Shown in pieces: positions 1-5,308 of a stretch of DNA of 5,308 nt. The position numbers and the translations under genes are program-made. Within the stretch, counting starts at the first letter, position 1. The number at the start of each line of letters is the position of its first letter. Below the pieces are notes generated by a model, which worked only from the letters and a program-made list of their open reading frames with translations, was not told the origin of the DNA and did not search any database. Source of the stretch: Hyphomicrobiales bacterium (GTDB lineage Bacteria; Pseudomonadota; Alphaproteobacteria; Rhizobiales; SZUA-8); contig QILX01000263.1 in assembly GCA_003232175.1 (NCBI GenBank), forward strand, positions 1-5,308. Direction: 5' to 3'.

Positions 1-122
1 TCGTCGTCCCACGCGGCGTAGGGCGTTTTACATCTAGAAGACGGCACTGGCCGCAAAGAGGGCCTGCACAATGATGCATTCAGTGGTTGACCGTATTTTG
101 CGGAAGCCCGCTGGCTAATTCT
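1..122. other. Flank with no supportable gene
   Basis: All three plus-strand frames hit a stop within about 85 bases, and none shows a recognisable protein tail. It lies downstream of the minus-strand gene that ends at 123, so it is the 3' flank of that gene. A short GCGG-AAGC-CCGC hairpin occurs around 101-112, but on the minus strand it is followed by A's rather than T's, so it is not a convincing terminator. Confidence 0.5.
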
Positions 123-1304
123 TCACTGCACACTCAATCCGTCCATATTTTCGAACCGTCCCTGAACCGCCCAGCCCCCGACATCGCCGATGATTTCGGT
201 CACCATGATTTGCAATTCGTTGTCGCCCTTTTTTAATGGAAGGTAAACCGCGTCGTTGTAGCCGACGGTTCCAAGGAAACGATAATCTCTGGAACGAAAC
301 CGGTCGCTGCCGCTGAACATTGGCTGGCCATTGAGATAGACGGTTGCCATGTCGCTAAAGCCAAATTCGAACTTCTTGGTCTGATCGAATTCAGATTTGA
401 TGGTGACTTTGGCAAACACAGATTCCTTTCCCTTCGCCGTCCCCTGGACCCGGGCAAGATTGGTCATTCCAGTTTTTCCTGCGGCAAGTGCTTTATAGGA
501 CAGGCTGGCTATCATGTCTTTTGACAACATGGCACTGCCATCGACGGAATTGCGGTCGAACGAATTTGACACCTGCCAGGACATCACTGTGCCATTTTTC
601 GCCGGAATTTCAGGGACCGGGGTACCGACAATGTCAACATTGTCCATTGGCTTCACGGAAAAATTTGCAAAATATGCCGGGCCGCCAACACTAACGCCCC
701 ACAGACCAACGCCGCCAGATTTTACATCGCGTTTGAGAGCGATGGTCACAGCCGGTTTGCTCATGTCGTCAATGTAGATATCCGCCAGTTTGCCGGAAAC
801 CACCAGCTTGATATGCATCCATTTGTTGAATTTATATTTTGTCGCGGCGCTGTATTGGGGCCCATAATAAAGCTGCCAGGCTGAGGCGCGGTTATAAACC
901 GGAACATACTGGTTTGCGTCCGGGTTACCCGACTGGTGGGGGCGCATGTAGAAGTTTTCAAAGTTGCCGGGTTTTTGGGCCCGGAAACGAATTCCGGCAA
1001 AGGTCCGCGTTTGGCCAAATGATACATCATACTCAATAATACCATTGGTAAACGATGCGCCCTTGACCATCGCGGCACCGAAACCAAACGGCTTACCCTC
1101 CGGCCGTACGCCGAGTTTTATGGCTTTTTTCCCCTGGTGATCGACAATTTTTGTATTGCCGATGAAGTTCCACTTATCTGCGTCAAAGGGAATGATTTCG
1201 CCCTGCGGTTTTACTGTTTCCGCGACGGAGTTGGGTATGGTGACCAAGTGCAGGCCAACAATAAGCCCGAGTACAAGCGCAATTCGCAAAGGCAGGGTTT
1301 TCAT
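123..1304 (-). CDS. Secreted two-domain beta-sandwich (lectin-like) protein, function unknown
   Basis: This gene encodes a 393-residue protein. I chose the ATG at 1304: it is followed by a classic signal peptide (MKTLPLR, a hydrophobic run, then S-V-A before E29) and preceded by GGAAAG (1319-1314) at 9 nt. A GTG at 1337 would add 11 residues ahead of the signal peptide. The mature protein appears to have two beta-rich halves. Residues about 37-218 resemble concanavalin A-like/LamG-type jelly rolls, including those of the DUF1080 (3-keto-disaccharide hydrolase) group: features such as GIRFRA, FYMRPHQSG, WQLYYG and GGVGLWG, then a closing strand. Residues about 240-393 resemble a galactose-binding-like sandwich, with ATVYLNGQPMF and a GDNELQIMV strand. 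I see no obvious catalytic set, so sugar or polymer binding in the periplasm or outside the cell is the inference. It is divergent from a LysR gene that may control it. Its GC looks lower than that of the genes after 2529. The assignment comes from sequence appearance only. Confidence 0.85.
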   Translation of the reverse strand: MKTLPLRIALVLGLIVGLHLVTIPNSVAETVKPQGEIIPFDADKWNFIGNTKIVDHQGKKAIKLGVRPEGKPFGFGAAMVKGASFTNGIIEYDVSFGQTRTFAGIRFRAQKPGNFENFYMRPHQSGNPDANQYVPVYNRASAWQLYYGPQYSAATKYKFNKWMHIKLVVSGKLADIYIDDMSKPAVTIALKRDVKSGGVGLWGVSVGGPAYFANFSVKPMDNVDIVGTPVPEIPAKNGTVMSWQVSNSFDRNSVDGSAMLSKDMIASLSYKALAAGKTGMTNLARVQGTAKGKESVFAKVTIKSEFDQTKKFEFGFSDMATVYLNGQPMFSGSDRFRSRDYRFLGTVGYNDAVYLPLKKGDNELQIMVTEIIGDVGGWAVQGRFENMDGLSVQ

Positions 1305-1404
1305 ATCCGAGGTCTTTCCAAGCTGAGTTAGCGACACATTCAGAGCTAGATTTAACGGAATACGGTTGTTGCTAAAAGAGTTGGAATGTGGTTTTCAGTG
1401 TTCC
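1305..1404. promoter_or_regulatory. Divergent control region between the lectin-like gene and the LysR gene
   Basis: These 100 bases separate the two divergent start codons, so they must hold both promoters unless transcription starts further inside. LysR regulators commonly bind such regions at T-N11-A dyads and control both the neighbour and themselves. The best dyad I see is TTAGC (1328-1332) against GCTAG (1345-1349), with one mismatch; a perfect GCTAA partner also lies at 1371-1375. No strong -35/-10 pair stands out on either strand, which fits an activator-dependent promoter but does not prove one. Confidence 0.4.
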
Positions 1405-2271
1405 ATGAATGATACAAATGTCGATCTATCCTCGCTAAACATGTTTGCAGCGGTCGCCAGCCATAGCAGTTTTCGCAAAGCAGCAATCGAGCTGGCCATG
1501 CCTGTCGCAACGCTCAGTCGGAAAATTTCAAAACTCGAGGACACCCTGGGAACGCAGCTGTTTCAGCGCACGACCCGCACTGTGATTCTAACCGAGATGG
1601 GCAAGAAACTTTTAGAGGATACCACCGACCCCCTGTCAAAACTTGACCGGGCAATCGCGCGCGCCACCCACCAGCCCGACACGATTTCGGGCCTGGTGAA
1701 AATTGCAACCACATACACCCTTGCGGAAACCAACATCCTGCCGTTGTTACCCAAACTGCGCCGTGACTGGCCGGAAATCCGGGTTCAAATCCTATTGGAT
1801 GAGGATGTGGTCGATATTCGCACAGAACGTGTTGATTTCGCCGTCAGGGCCGGCGAGCTGCAGGATCCATCACTCATTGCCCGCAAAATATGTACCCACC
1901 GCTTCATTCGCTATACAACACCCCACATGCAAAATCAGCCTGACCCCGGTTTTGTTACCTACGGCAAAATGTTGCGGGATTCGAACCTTCCCGCTGTTGA
2001 GGTCAAAGACATCCGAATGGTTCTAAAACTGGTATTGGCCAATCAGGGTGAAGCATGGCTGCCTGATGCGCTGTGCCATGATTATGAGCGACGCGGAGAC
2101 CTGATCAGGATCACAGGCGCCAAGATATTTGCATTCAATGTTTCTCTGGTTTTCGGGTCGAAGAAGTTCATCCCCAAGCGGGTGCGATATGTGATGGACG
2201 CTATCATTGAGCATGCCAATCAATTCTCCAGACTCAGTCAGGACTACCAAATGACTGAACCCGCCCATTGA
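1405..2271 (+). CDS. LysR-family transcriptional regulator (CrgA-like effector domain)
   Basis: This is a 288-residue DNA-binding regulator. Residues 7-64 form the LysR winged helix-turn-helix: LNMFAAVASHSSFRKAA, a recognition helix MPVATLSRKISKLE, then LGTQLFQRTTR and the wing TVILTEMG. Residues about 94-270 form the periplasmic-binding-protein-like effector domain, with VDFAVRAGEL, then NQGEAWLPD and a C-terminal helix, as in the CrgA-like subgroup. I chose ATG 1405 because it puts the HTH at the usual distance from the N-terminus; a TTG at 1366 would add 13 unneeded residues. The ribosome-binding site is weak. The stretch from about residue 165 to 222 seems some 20 residues shorter than is usual in this subgroup, but the frame is open and the C-terminus is normal, so I do not call it broken. 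Its likely target is the divergent secreted-protein gene. The effector is unknown. Confidence 0.93.
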   Translation: MNDTNVDLSSLNMFAAVASHSSFRKAAIELAMPVATLSRKISKLEDTLGTQLFQRTTRTVILTEMGKKLLEDTTDPLSKLDRAIARATHQPDTISGLVKIATTYTLAETNILPLLPKLRRDWPEIRVQILLDEDVVDIRTERVDFAVRAGELQDPSLIARKICTHRFIRYTTPHMQNQPDPGFVTYGKMLRDSNLPAVEVKDIRMVLKLVLANQGEAWLPDALCHDYERRGDLIRITGAKIFAFNVSLVFGSKKFIPKRVRYVMDAIIEHANQFSRLSQDYQMTEPAH

Positions 2272-2285
2272 GCAACCGTCTTTCC

Positions 2286-2315
2286 CGCCCGCACAAAGAC
2301 CGCTTGATGTGGGCG
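2286..2315 (+). terminator. Weak terminator-like hairpin after the LysR gene
   Basis: CGCCC (2286-2290) can pair with GGGCG (2311-2315). Two more pairs, AC with GT, form inside across a 2-nt bulge, and only TTT follows. It sits 14 nt after the LysR stop, the right place for a terminator, but the stem is short and the T-run poor. Confidence 0.25.
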
Positions 2316-2464
2316 TTTCACGACTGGACGGTACCGGCCTGCTCCCCAAGATTCACTTATCAGCATCGCGCCTTAAGTTCTTAGTGAAACTTTGTAGTAT
2401 CGCAAACCTTGCTTCACCCGCCATTGTTGTAAATGACCGGCGCCCAGGCCATCGCCCAAACCTA

Positions 2465-2520
2465 TTGGGTCAATTGACACTCACAATAATATAACGGTAC
2501 CGTAACGAAAATACGGGATA
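2465..2520 (+). promoter_or_regulatory. Putative promoter and ribosome-binding site of the MarR operon
   Basis: A perfect TTGACA hexamer lies at 2474-2479, but the good -10 match TATAAC (2490-2495) is only 10 bases beyond it, too close to pair. TATAAC could instead use TTGGGT (2465-2470) with a 19-bp spacer, or TTGACA could use TACCGT (2498-2503) at 18 bp. Which is real cannot be settled by eye. GGGA at 2515-2518, 10 nt before ATG 2529, is the likely ribosome-binding site. Confidence 0.35.
2494..2503. promoter_or_regulatory. Palindrome ACGGTACCGT, candidate operator for the MarR regulator
   Basis: This is a perfect 10-bp palindrome that touches the TATAAC hexamer and lies 25 bp before the MarR start codon. 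A second copy matching 9 of 10 bases is at 2328-2337. MarR proteins are dimers that usually bind palindromes over their own promoter, so autorepression is a reasonable inference. MarR sites are often longer (about 16-20 bp), which lowers confidence. Confidence 0.35.
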
Positions 2521-2528
2521 ACCGACCC

Positions 2529-2888
2529 ATGGCAGCTGAGCCTAACCCGCAAGGGGCCCTGCATTTCTGGCATCACGTCGCACTTGATACCGTGCACGAT
2601 GACGACGCCGACCTTTCGGCCCGTCAGCTGGCGATCCTGCTCACCATCTACCTTGAGACACCACCCCACACGGTACGGGGTCTGGCCGGCAAGCTGGGGG
2701 TCACCAAACCGGTCATCACCCGGGCGCTGAACACCCTTGGGGTCATGGGCCTTTGTGCCCGTCGGCGCGATCAGTCCGACAAGCGCAATGTATTGATAAG
2801 GCGCACGGTCGACGGTACGCTTTATCTTGATCGTCTGGCGGCAAATCTGGTGAAAAATGCACATCGGCTGACCGCCTGGAATGGGTAG
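2529..2888 (+). CDS. Small MarR-family winged-helix transcriptional regulator
   Basis: The product has 119 residues, shorter than the roughly 140-160 usual for MarR proteins. The DNA-binding core is clear: LSARQLAILLTIYLE (29-43) leads into a helix-turn-helix (about 47-76) with GLAGKLGVTKPVITRALNTL, then a charged wing RRRDQSDKRNVLIRRT (78-93) that carries the typical D-x-x-D-K-R pattern. The final helix (97-112) is short, so the dimerisation region is reduced. The start at ATG 2529 is backed by GGGA 10 nt upstream. The stop overlaps the next gene's first ATG by 8 nt, which implies translational coupling. It probably senses a metabolite tied to the peptidase and aminotransferase it is cotranscribed with, and may repress its own operon through the palindrome at 2494-2503. 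The ligand is unknown. Confidence 0.88.
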   Translation: MAAEPNPQGALHFWHHVALDTVHDDDADLSARQLAILLTIYLETPPHTVRGLAGKLGVTKPVITRALNTLGVMGLCARRRDQSDKRNVLIRRTVDGTLYLDRLAANLVKNAHRLTAWNG

Positions 2889-3765
2889 GACCATGGACAC
2901 CGACCGGCTTGACCCGCGAACCAACCCCTACCGGCCCGATCTGGCCGCTACCGCCTTGCGTCATGTCGTCGCCGCGAGCCGCTATGTCGATCCAAAACCG
3001 ATGGAAGTCGTCGCCGATCTGGCCCCGGTCCTGGCCGAGCCCAACCCCGACGCCAGACTGGAGACCGAAGCGCTTTTTGGCGAAAATGTCGCGGTTTTCG
3101 AGGACCGTGACGGCTGGTCCTGGGTGCAGTTGGGCACCGACGATTATATCGGCTATCTGCACAGCTCCGCCCTTGGCCCGCCGAAGGCTGGCAAAAGCCA
3201 TAAAGTCAGTGCCCTTCGCACCTACAGATATTCACGGGCCGACCTCAAATCACCGCGCCTGGGTCTCCTGAGCCTGGGGTCGCCCGTATCGGTCACGGGC
3301 CGGACAGGCGAATATTGCGAAATCTCCGGCGGCGGCTTTGTCCATAGTGGCCATGTTTGCAAAATTGACCACGCCGAGACCGATTTTGTGGCGGTGGCGG
3401 AGCGCTTTGCCGGCACGCCCTACCTCTGGGGAGGACGCAGCAGCATCGGGCTGGACTGCTCGGCCCTGGTCCAGCTCAGCCTTGGCGCCTGCGGTGTTCC
3501 CGCACCACGCGACAGCGACATGCAGATGAACCTGGGTGCGGGCGTACCTGTGCCCGGGACCGATGGCCACGACCTCGTCCGTGGCGATCTGGTGTTCTGG
3601 CGCGGCCATGTGGGGATTATGACCGACAAAACGACATTACTTCATGCCAATGCCGACGCCATGGAGGTGGCACGGGAACCTCTTGCCGAGGCGGCAAACC
3701 GCATTGGCGGCACGGGCCTTCAGATCATTGGTGTAAGACGACTTCATGCCGCATCCGACCTATAA
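2881..3765 (+). CDS. SH3-domain NlpC/P60 cysteine peptidase, probable murein-peptide endopeptidase
   Basis: This 294-residue protein belongs to the C40 (NlpC/P60) family, which cleaves peptide bonds in cell-wall peptides, typically gamma-D-Glu to diamino acid. Residues about 42-97 and 105-160 look like two bacterial SH3 domains; the first contains ALFGENVAVFEDRDGWSWVQL and DDYIGYLHSSAL. The catalytic domain follows (about 165-290): FAGTPYLWGG, Cys193 in LDCSALVQ, His243 in GHVGIM and His255 in LLHANA make up the expected triad. There is no signal peptide or membrane segment, so the protein is probably cytoplasmic. That fits recycling enzymes such as YkfC and dipeptidyl-peptidase VI better than secreted autolysins. 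The ATG at 2881 overlaps the MarR stop; ATG 2893 (four residues shorter, close behind TAGGA) is a real alternative. The substrate is inferred from the family. Confidence 0.92.
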   Translation: MGRTMDTDRLDPRTNPYRPDLAATALRHVVAASRYVDPKPMEVVADLAPVLAEPNPDARLETEALFGENVAVFEDRDGWSWVQLGTDDYIGYLHSSALGPPKAGKSHKVSALRTYRYSRADLKSPRLGLLSLGSPVSVTGRTGEYCEISGGGFVHSGHVCKIDHAETDFVAVAERFAGTPYLWGGRSSIGLDCSALVQLSLGACGVPAPRDSDMQMNLGAGVPVPGTDGHDLVRGDLVFWRGHVGIMTDKTTLLHANADAMEVAREPLAEAANRIGGTGLQIIGVRRLHAASDL

Positions 3766-3768
3766 GGA
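3764..3768 (+). promoter_or_regulatory. Ribosome-binding site fixing the TTG start of the aminotransferase
   Basis: AAGGA overlaps the TAA stop of the peptidase and lies 9 nt before TTG 3778. No in-frame ATG occurs until codon 100, inside conserved sequence, so this site supports the rare start and suggests coupled translation. Confidence 0.7.
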
Positions 3769-3777
3769 CCTTTCCGT

Positions 3778-4965
3778 TTGAGCCTTCTCTCCGATCCCGG
3801 GCGGCAACTGGCGCCCGCCTTGAGCCCTGAGGCGCGGGCCCTGCCGGACAGCGGCATCATCGACGTGATCAAATACGGCGCCGGGCGGGCGAACCTGGTT
3901 CCGCTTTGGGTTGGGGAGGGCGATTTGCCGACCCCGGAATTTATTACCGCCGAAGCGGCCCGCTCCCTGGCAGCGGGCGAGACGTTTTATACCGATCAGC
4001 GCGGCATCCCCGAATTACGCGAGGCCCTGGCCCAATTCCATCAGCGCCAGTTCGGTGGCAAATTCGATGCCGACATGTTCCTGGTCACCGGGTCGGGCAT
4101 GCAGTCCATTCAGATTGCCATTCGCGCTGTTGCCTCAAAGGGCGATGAAATCGTACTCCCCTCCCCCACCTGGCCGAATTTTCCCGCCGCGGTAATCTCC
4201 CAAGGCGCGGTGCCGGTTGAAGTTCCAATCGGATACGCCCAGAACGGCTGGAAGCTTGATATCGGCCGGCTCTTTGATGCCGTTGGGCCCAAAACCCGGG
4301 CGATATTCGTCATCTCGCCGGGAAACCCGACCGGCATGGTCATCAGCCAGTCGGAAATGGCACAAATCATCGACTTCACCCGGCGTCACGATCTCTGGCT
4401 CATCACTGACGAAGTTTATTCGCGATTTTTTTATGGTGACGGGCCGGTACCAAGTTTCTGGCATGAGGTCGAGCCCGGCGACAAGGTGCTGTTCACCAAC
4501 ACATTTTCCAAAAACTGGGCCATGACCGGCTGGCGCGTGGGGTGGATCGCCGCGCCCCCCGAACTTGGCCAGACGCTCGAAAATATCATCCACTACAACA
4601 CCTCAGGTGTAGCCAAATTCATGCAGCGCGCCTGTGTCGTGGCACTGGAGGAGGGTGAGGATTTTATTGCCGCGCAAGTGGCGCAGGCCAAGGCGGGCCG
4701 CCAGATCGTCGGTGAGGCTCTTGCCGGGTCCAACCGGGTGCGCTATGCGCCGCCCGACGGCGCGTTTTACGGGCTTTTTGGCGTGGACACAGAGCCGGAC
4801 TCACGAACCCTGGCGTTCCGGCTTATCGACGAAATCGGCATCGGCGCTGTCCCCGGCAGCGCATTTGGTCCTGGCGGCGAGGGTTTTGTCCGCATCTGCT
4901 TTCAGCGCAATCCGGCCCAGTTGACAGATGCCATGGGTCGCATTGCGGATTGGTTGAAGAGGTAA
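3778..4965 (+). CDS. Fold-type I PLP-dependent aminotransferase (class I/II, AspC-like)
   Basis: This is a full-length 395-residue aminotransferase that moves an amino group between an amino acid and a 2-oxo acid using pyridoxal phosphate. Visible family residues are Tyr71 in YTDQRGIPELREA, the SGMQ cofactor-phosphate loop (106-109), Trp132, Asn183 in PGNPTG, Asp211 and Tyr214 in TDEVYSRF, Lys245 in NTFSKNWAMTGWR (the Schiff-base lysine), Arg253, and Arg372 in FVRICF, which binds the substrate carboxylate. The set matches the AspC-like subgroup (the group that holds many aspartate, aromatic and broad-specificity enzymes), but the substrate cannot be read from sequence. Translation starts at TTG 3778, supported by AAGGA at 9 nt. 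It lies 12 nt after the peptidase stop, so it is the third gene of the MarR operon and could use amino acids released from wall peptides; that link is inference. Confidence 0.95.
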   Translation: MSLLSDPGRQLAPALSPEARALPDSGIIDVIKYGAGRANLVPLWVGEGDLPTPEFITAEAARSLAAGETFYTDQRGIPELREALAQFHQRQFGGKFDADMFLVTGSGMQSIQIAIRAVASKGDEIVLPSPTWPNFPAAVISQGAVPVEVPIGYAQNGWKLDIGRLFDAVGPKTRAIFVISPGNPTGMVISQSEMAQIIDFTRRHDLWLITDEVYSRFFYGDGPVPSFWHEVEPGDKVLFTNTFSKNWAMTGWRVGWIAAPPELGQTLENIIHYNTSGVAKFMQRACVVALEEGEDFIAAQVAQAKAGRQIVGEALAGSNRVRYAPPDGAFYGLFGVDTEPDSRTLAFRLIDEIGIGAVPGSAFGPGGEGFVRICFQRNPAQLTDAMGRIADWLKR

Positions 4966-4977
4966 CGGTCATATTCG

Positions 4978-4996
4978 GCACCCATCTGGGGCTTTT
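4978..4996 (+). terminator. Small terminator-like hairpin just after the aminotransferase
   Basis: GC plus CCC (4978-4983, with a bulged A) pairs with GGG plus GC (4988-4992) around the loop ATCT, and TTTT follows at once (4993-4996). It begins 12 nt after the stop codon. The stem is only five pairs, so any termination would be weak. Confidence 0.3.
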
Positions 4997-5063
4997 GGGA
5001 AATCACGGTCTTGGTGCCTAACCGCACGCCGGGGGGGCACGCCATAAGAACATTCACCGGGTT

Positions 5064-5085
5064 GACCGAGGGGCAATGCTCGGTC
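5064..5085 (+). other. Perfect 7-bp hairpin competing with the next stem
   Basis: GACCGAG (5064-5070) pairs exactly with CTCGGTC (5079-5085) around an 8-nt loop. No T-run follows on either strand, so it is not itself a terminator. Its right arm is also the left arm of the following hairpin, so the two cannot form together. Confidence 0.5.
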
Positions 5086-5128
5086 TGCCAAAACCTATAA
5101 TGTTCCAGATCCGAGGCGTGATTTTTTT
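5076..5128 (+). terminator. Candidate rho-independent terminator, possibly conditional
   Basis: CTCGG-TCTG (5079-5087) pairs with CAGA-CCGAG (5106-5115, T5110 bulged), giving nine pairs around an 18-nt loop. Beyond a bulged G5116, three weaker pairs can extend the base (5076-5078 with 5117-5119). Seven T's follow at 5122-5128. The bulges and long loop lower confidence. It would end the MarR-peptidase-aminotransferase transcript, or act as an attenuator in a leader transcript for the gene at 5284. Confidence 0.4.
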
Positions 5129-5133
5129 CGACC

Positions 5134-5151
5134 ATGTAATCAATATTACAT
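5134..5151. promoter_or_regulatory. Inverted repeat ATGTAAT-N4-ATTACAT, candidate operator
   Basis: This is a perfect 7-4-7 dyad ending two bases before a TATAAT hexamer (5154-5159). It would cover the -35 area of a promoter using that hexamer, which has no good -35 match (TTCGAC at 5127-5132 is 21 bp away). The size and symmetry fit a site for a dimeric regulator, and GTA-N8-TAC within it resembles CRP/FNR-superfamily sites. I cannot name the regulator. Confidence 0.4.
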
Positions 5152-5231
5152 CTTATAATTGCTGAAATTAAGTTACTACTACCATACCGCACTACGAACA
5201 CCCGCCCCAATACATCATCTTTTTCTTACCG

Positions 5232-5247
5232 TTAACTTTTCGTTAAC
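5232..5247 (+). promoter_or_regulatory. CtrA-like box TTAA-N7-TTAAC
   Basis: TTAA at 5232-5235 and TTAAC at 5243-5247 are separated by exactly 7 bases, which matches the published consensus for the alphaproteobacterial cell-cycle regulator CtrA. It lies 36 bp before the ATG at 5284, close enough to act on that gene's promoter. Both half-sites sit in copies of CGTTAAC placed 11 bp apart, about one helical turn. Confidence 0.5.
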
Positions 5248-5252
5248 CCAGC

Positions 5253-5268
5253 CCCACCCTAATGTGGG
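5253..5268 (+). other. Short hairpin in the presumed leader of the last gene
   Basis: CCCAC (5253-5257) pairs with GTGGG (5264-5268) around a 6-nt loop, directly before the presumed ribosome-binding site GGAAG (5270-5274). It could affect access to that site, but a 5-bp stem may be chance. Confidence 0.2.
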
Positions 5269-5283
5269 CGGAAGCTCCAACAC

Positions 5284-5308
5284 ATGAACGAGGCGGCATT
5301 GGGCGCAG
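5284..5308 (+). CDS. Start of an unidentified gene, cut by the window end
   Basis: ATG 5284 opens a frame reading MNEAALGA that stays open to the last base. GGAAG at 5270-5274 lies 9 nt upstream, a good ribosome-binding distance, and promoter-like elements and a CtrA-like box precede it. Eight residues are too few to identify the product. Confidence 0.45.

Larger units (their letters stand above)
2272..2528. other. Intergenic region between the LysR gene and the MarR operon
   Basis: No credible gene lies in these 257 bases. They hold a weak hairpin shortly after the LysR stop, an ACGGTACCG element (2328-2336), and near the right end two perfect 10-bp palindromes plus promoter-like hexamers. 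The operon promoter for the downstream genes is expected here. Confidence 0.5.
4966..5283. other. Structured non-coding region after the operon and before a new gene
   Basis: I find no convincing gene in these 318 bases. Composition changes from GC-rich (with a run of seven G's at 5031-5037) to AT-rich after about 5090. It holds several hairpins, a seven-T run (5122-5128), TATAAT hexamers at 5096-5101 and 5154-5159, an inverted repeat and a CtrA-like box. These fit an operon end followed by the promoter of a plus-strand gene at 5284. A minus-strand open frame across 4902-5210 overlaps the aminotransferase end and shows no family features. Confidence 0.55.

Noticed and set aside
3..83. Plus-strand frame that could be the tail of an upstream gene
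   Set aside because: It is short, arginine-rich and shows no recognisable C-terminus; nothing distinguishes it from chance.
2328..2337. Restriction-site-like KpnI palindromes as a sign of cloning
   Set aside because: GGTACC occurs at scattered natural positions, inside genes as well, with no vector-like sequence around it.
2481..3201. Minus-strand open frames opposite the MarR and peptidase genes
   Set aside because: Plus-strand genes here have clear family motifs. The opposite frames are shadows expected in GC-rich coding DNA.
5090..5130. TATAAT at 5096 as a promoter
   Set aside because: The nearest -35-like hexamer (TTGACC at 5062-5067) is 28 bp away, too far, and the hexamer lies in the loop of the terminator-like hairpin.
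4902..5210. Minus-strand open frame of 102 codons across the end of the aminotransferase
   Set aside because: It overlaps the well-supported aminotransferase, shows no protein-family features, and crosses the hairpins and promoter-like sequences.
1..5308. CRISPR arrays, insertion sequences, tRNA or rRNA genes
   Set aside because: No regularly spaced repeats, transposase motifs, terminal inverted repeats or tRNA-like cloverleaf sequence were seen.

Overview
The window looks like a piece of an alphaproteobacterial chromosome. This is inferred from the GC-rich, compactly packed genes in the right half, from a MarR / NlpC-P60 / aminotransferase gene string, and from a TTAA-N7-TTAAC box matching the CtrA recognition consensus near the right edge. 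No database search was possible, so the taxonomy is only a suggestion.

Layout. Positions 1-122 hold no supportable gene. A secreted two-domain beta-sandwich (lectin-like) protein of unknown function is encoded on the minus strand (123-1304). It is divergent from a LysR-family regulator on the plus strand (1405-2271), with a 100-bp shared control region between them. This pair looks lower in GC than the genes to its right and may be an accessory regulator/target module. Positions 2272-2528 are intergenic and contain a weak terminator-like hairpin and two perfect 10-bp palindromes close to the next gene.

Positions 2529-4965 form a tight plus-strand operon. A small MarR-type regulator overlaps by 8 nt an SH3/NlpC-P60 cysteine peptidase that lacks a signal peptide. 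Twelve nt further on is a fold-type I PLP aminotransferase that starts with TTG. The peptidase architecture resembles cytoplasmic murein-peptide recycling enzymes (YkfC / dipeptidyl-peptidase VI type). The operon may therefore link cell-wall peptide breakdown to amino-acid metabolism under MarR control, but this is inference.

Positions 4966-5283 are non-coding and structurally rich. They hold a small hairpin just past the aminotransferase stop, two mutually exclusive hairpins of which the second is followed by seven T's, a 7-4-7 inverted repeat beside a TATAAT hexamer, and the CtrA-like box. A probable new gene begins at 5284 and runs off the window. I see no insertion sequence, CRISPR array, tRNA, rRNA or obvious defence system. 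Most of the window is ordinary; the regulatory DNA on the right is the part most worth checking.
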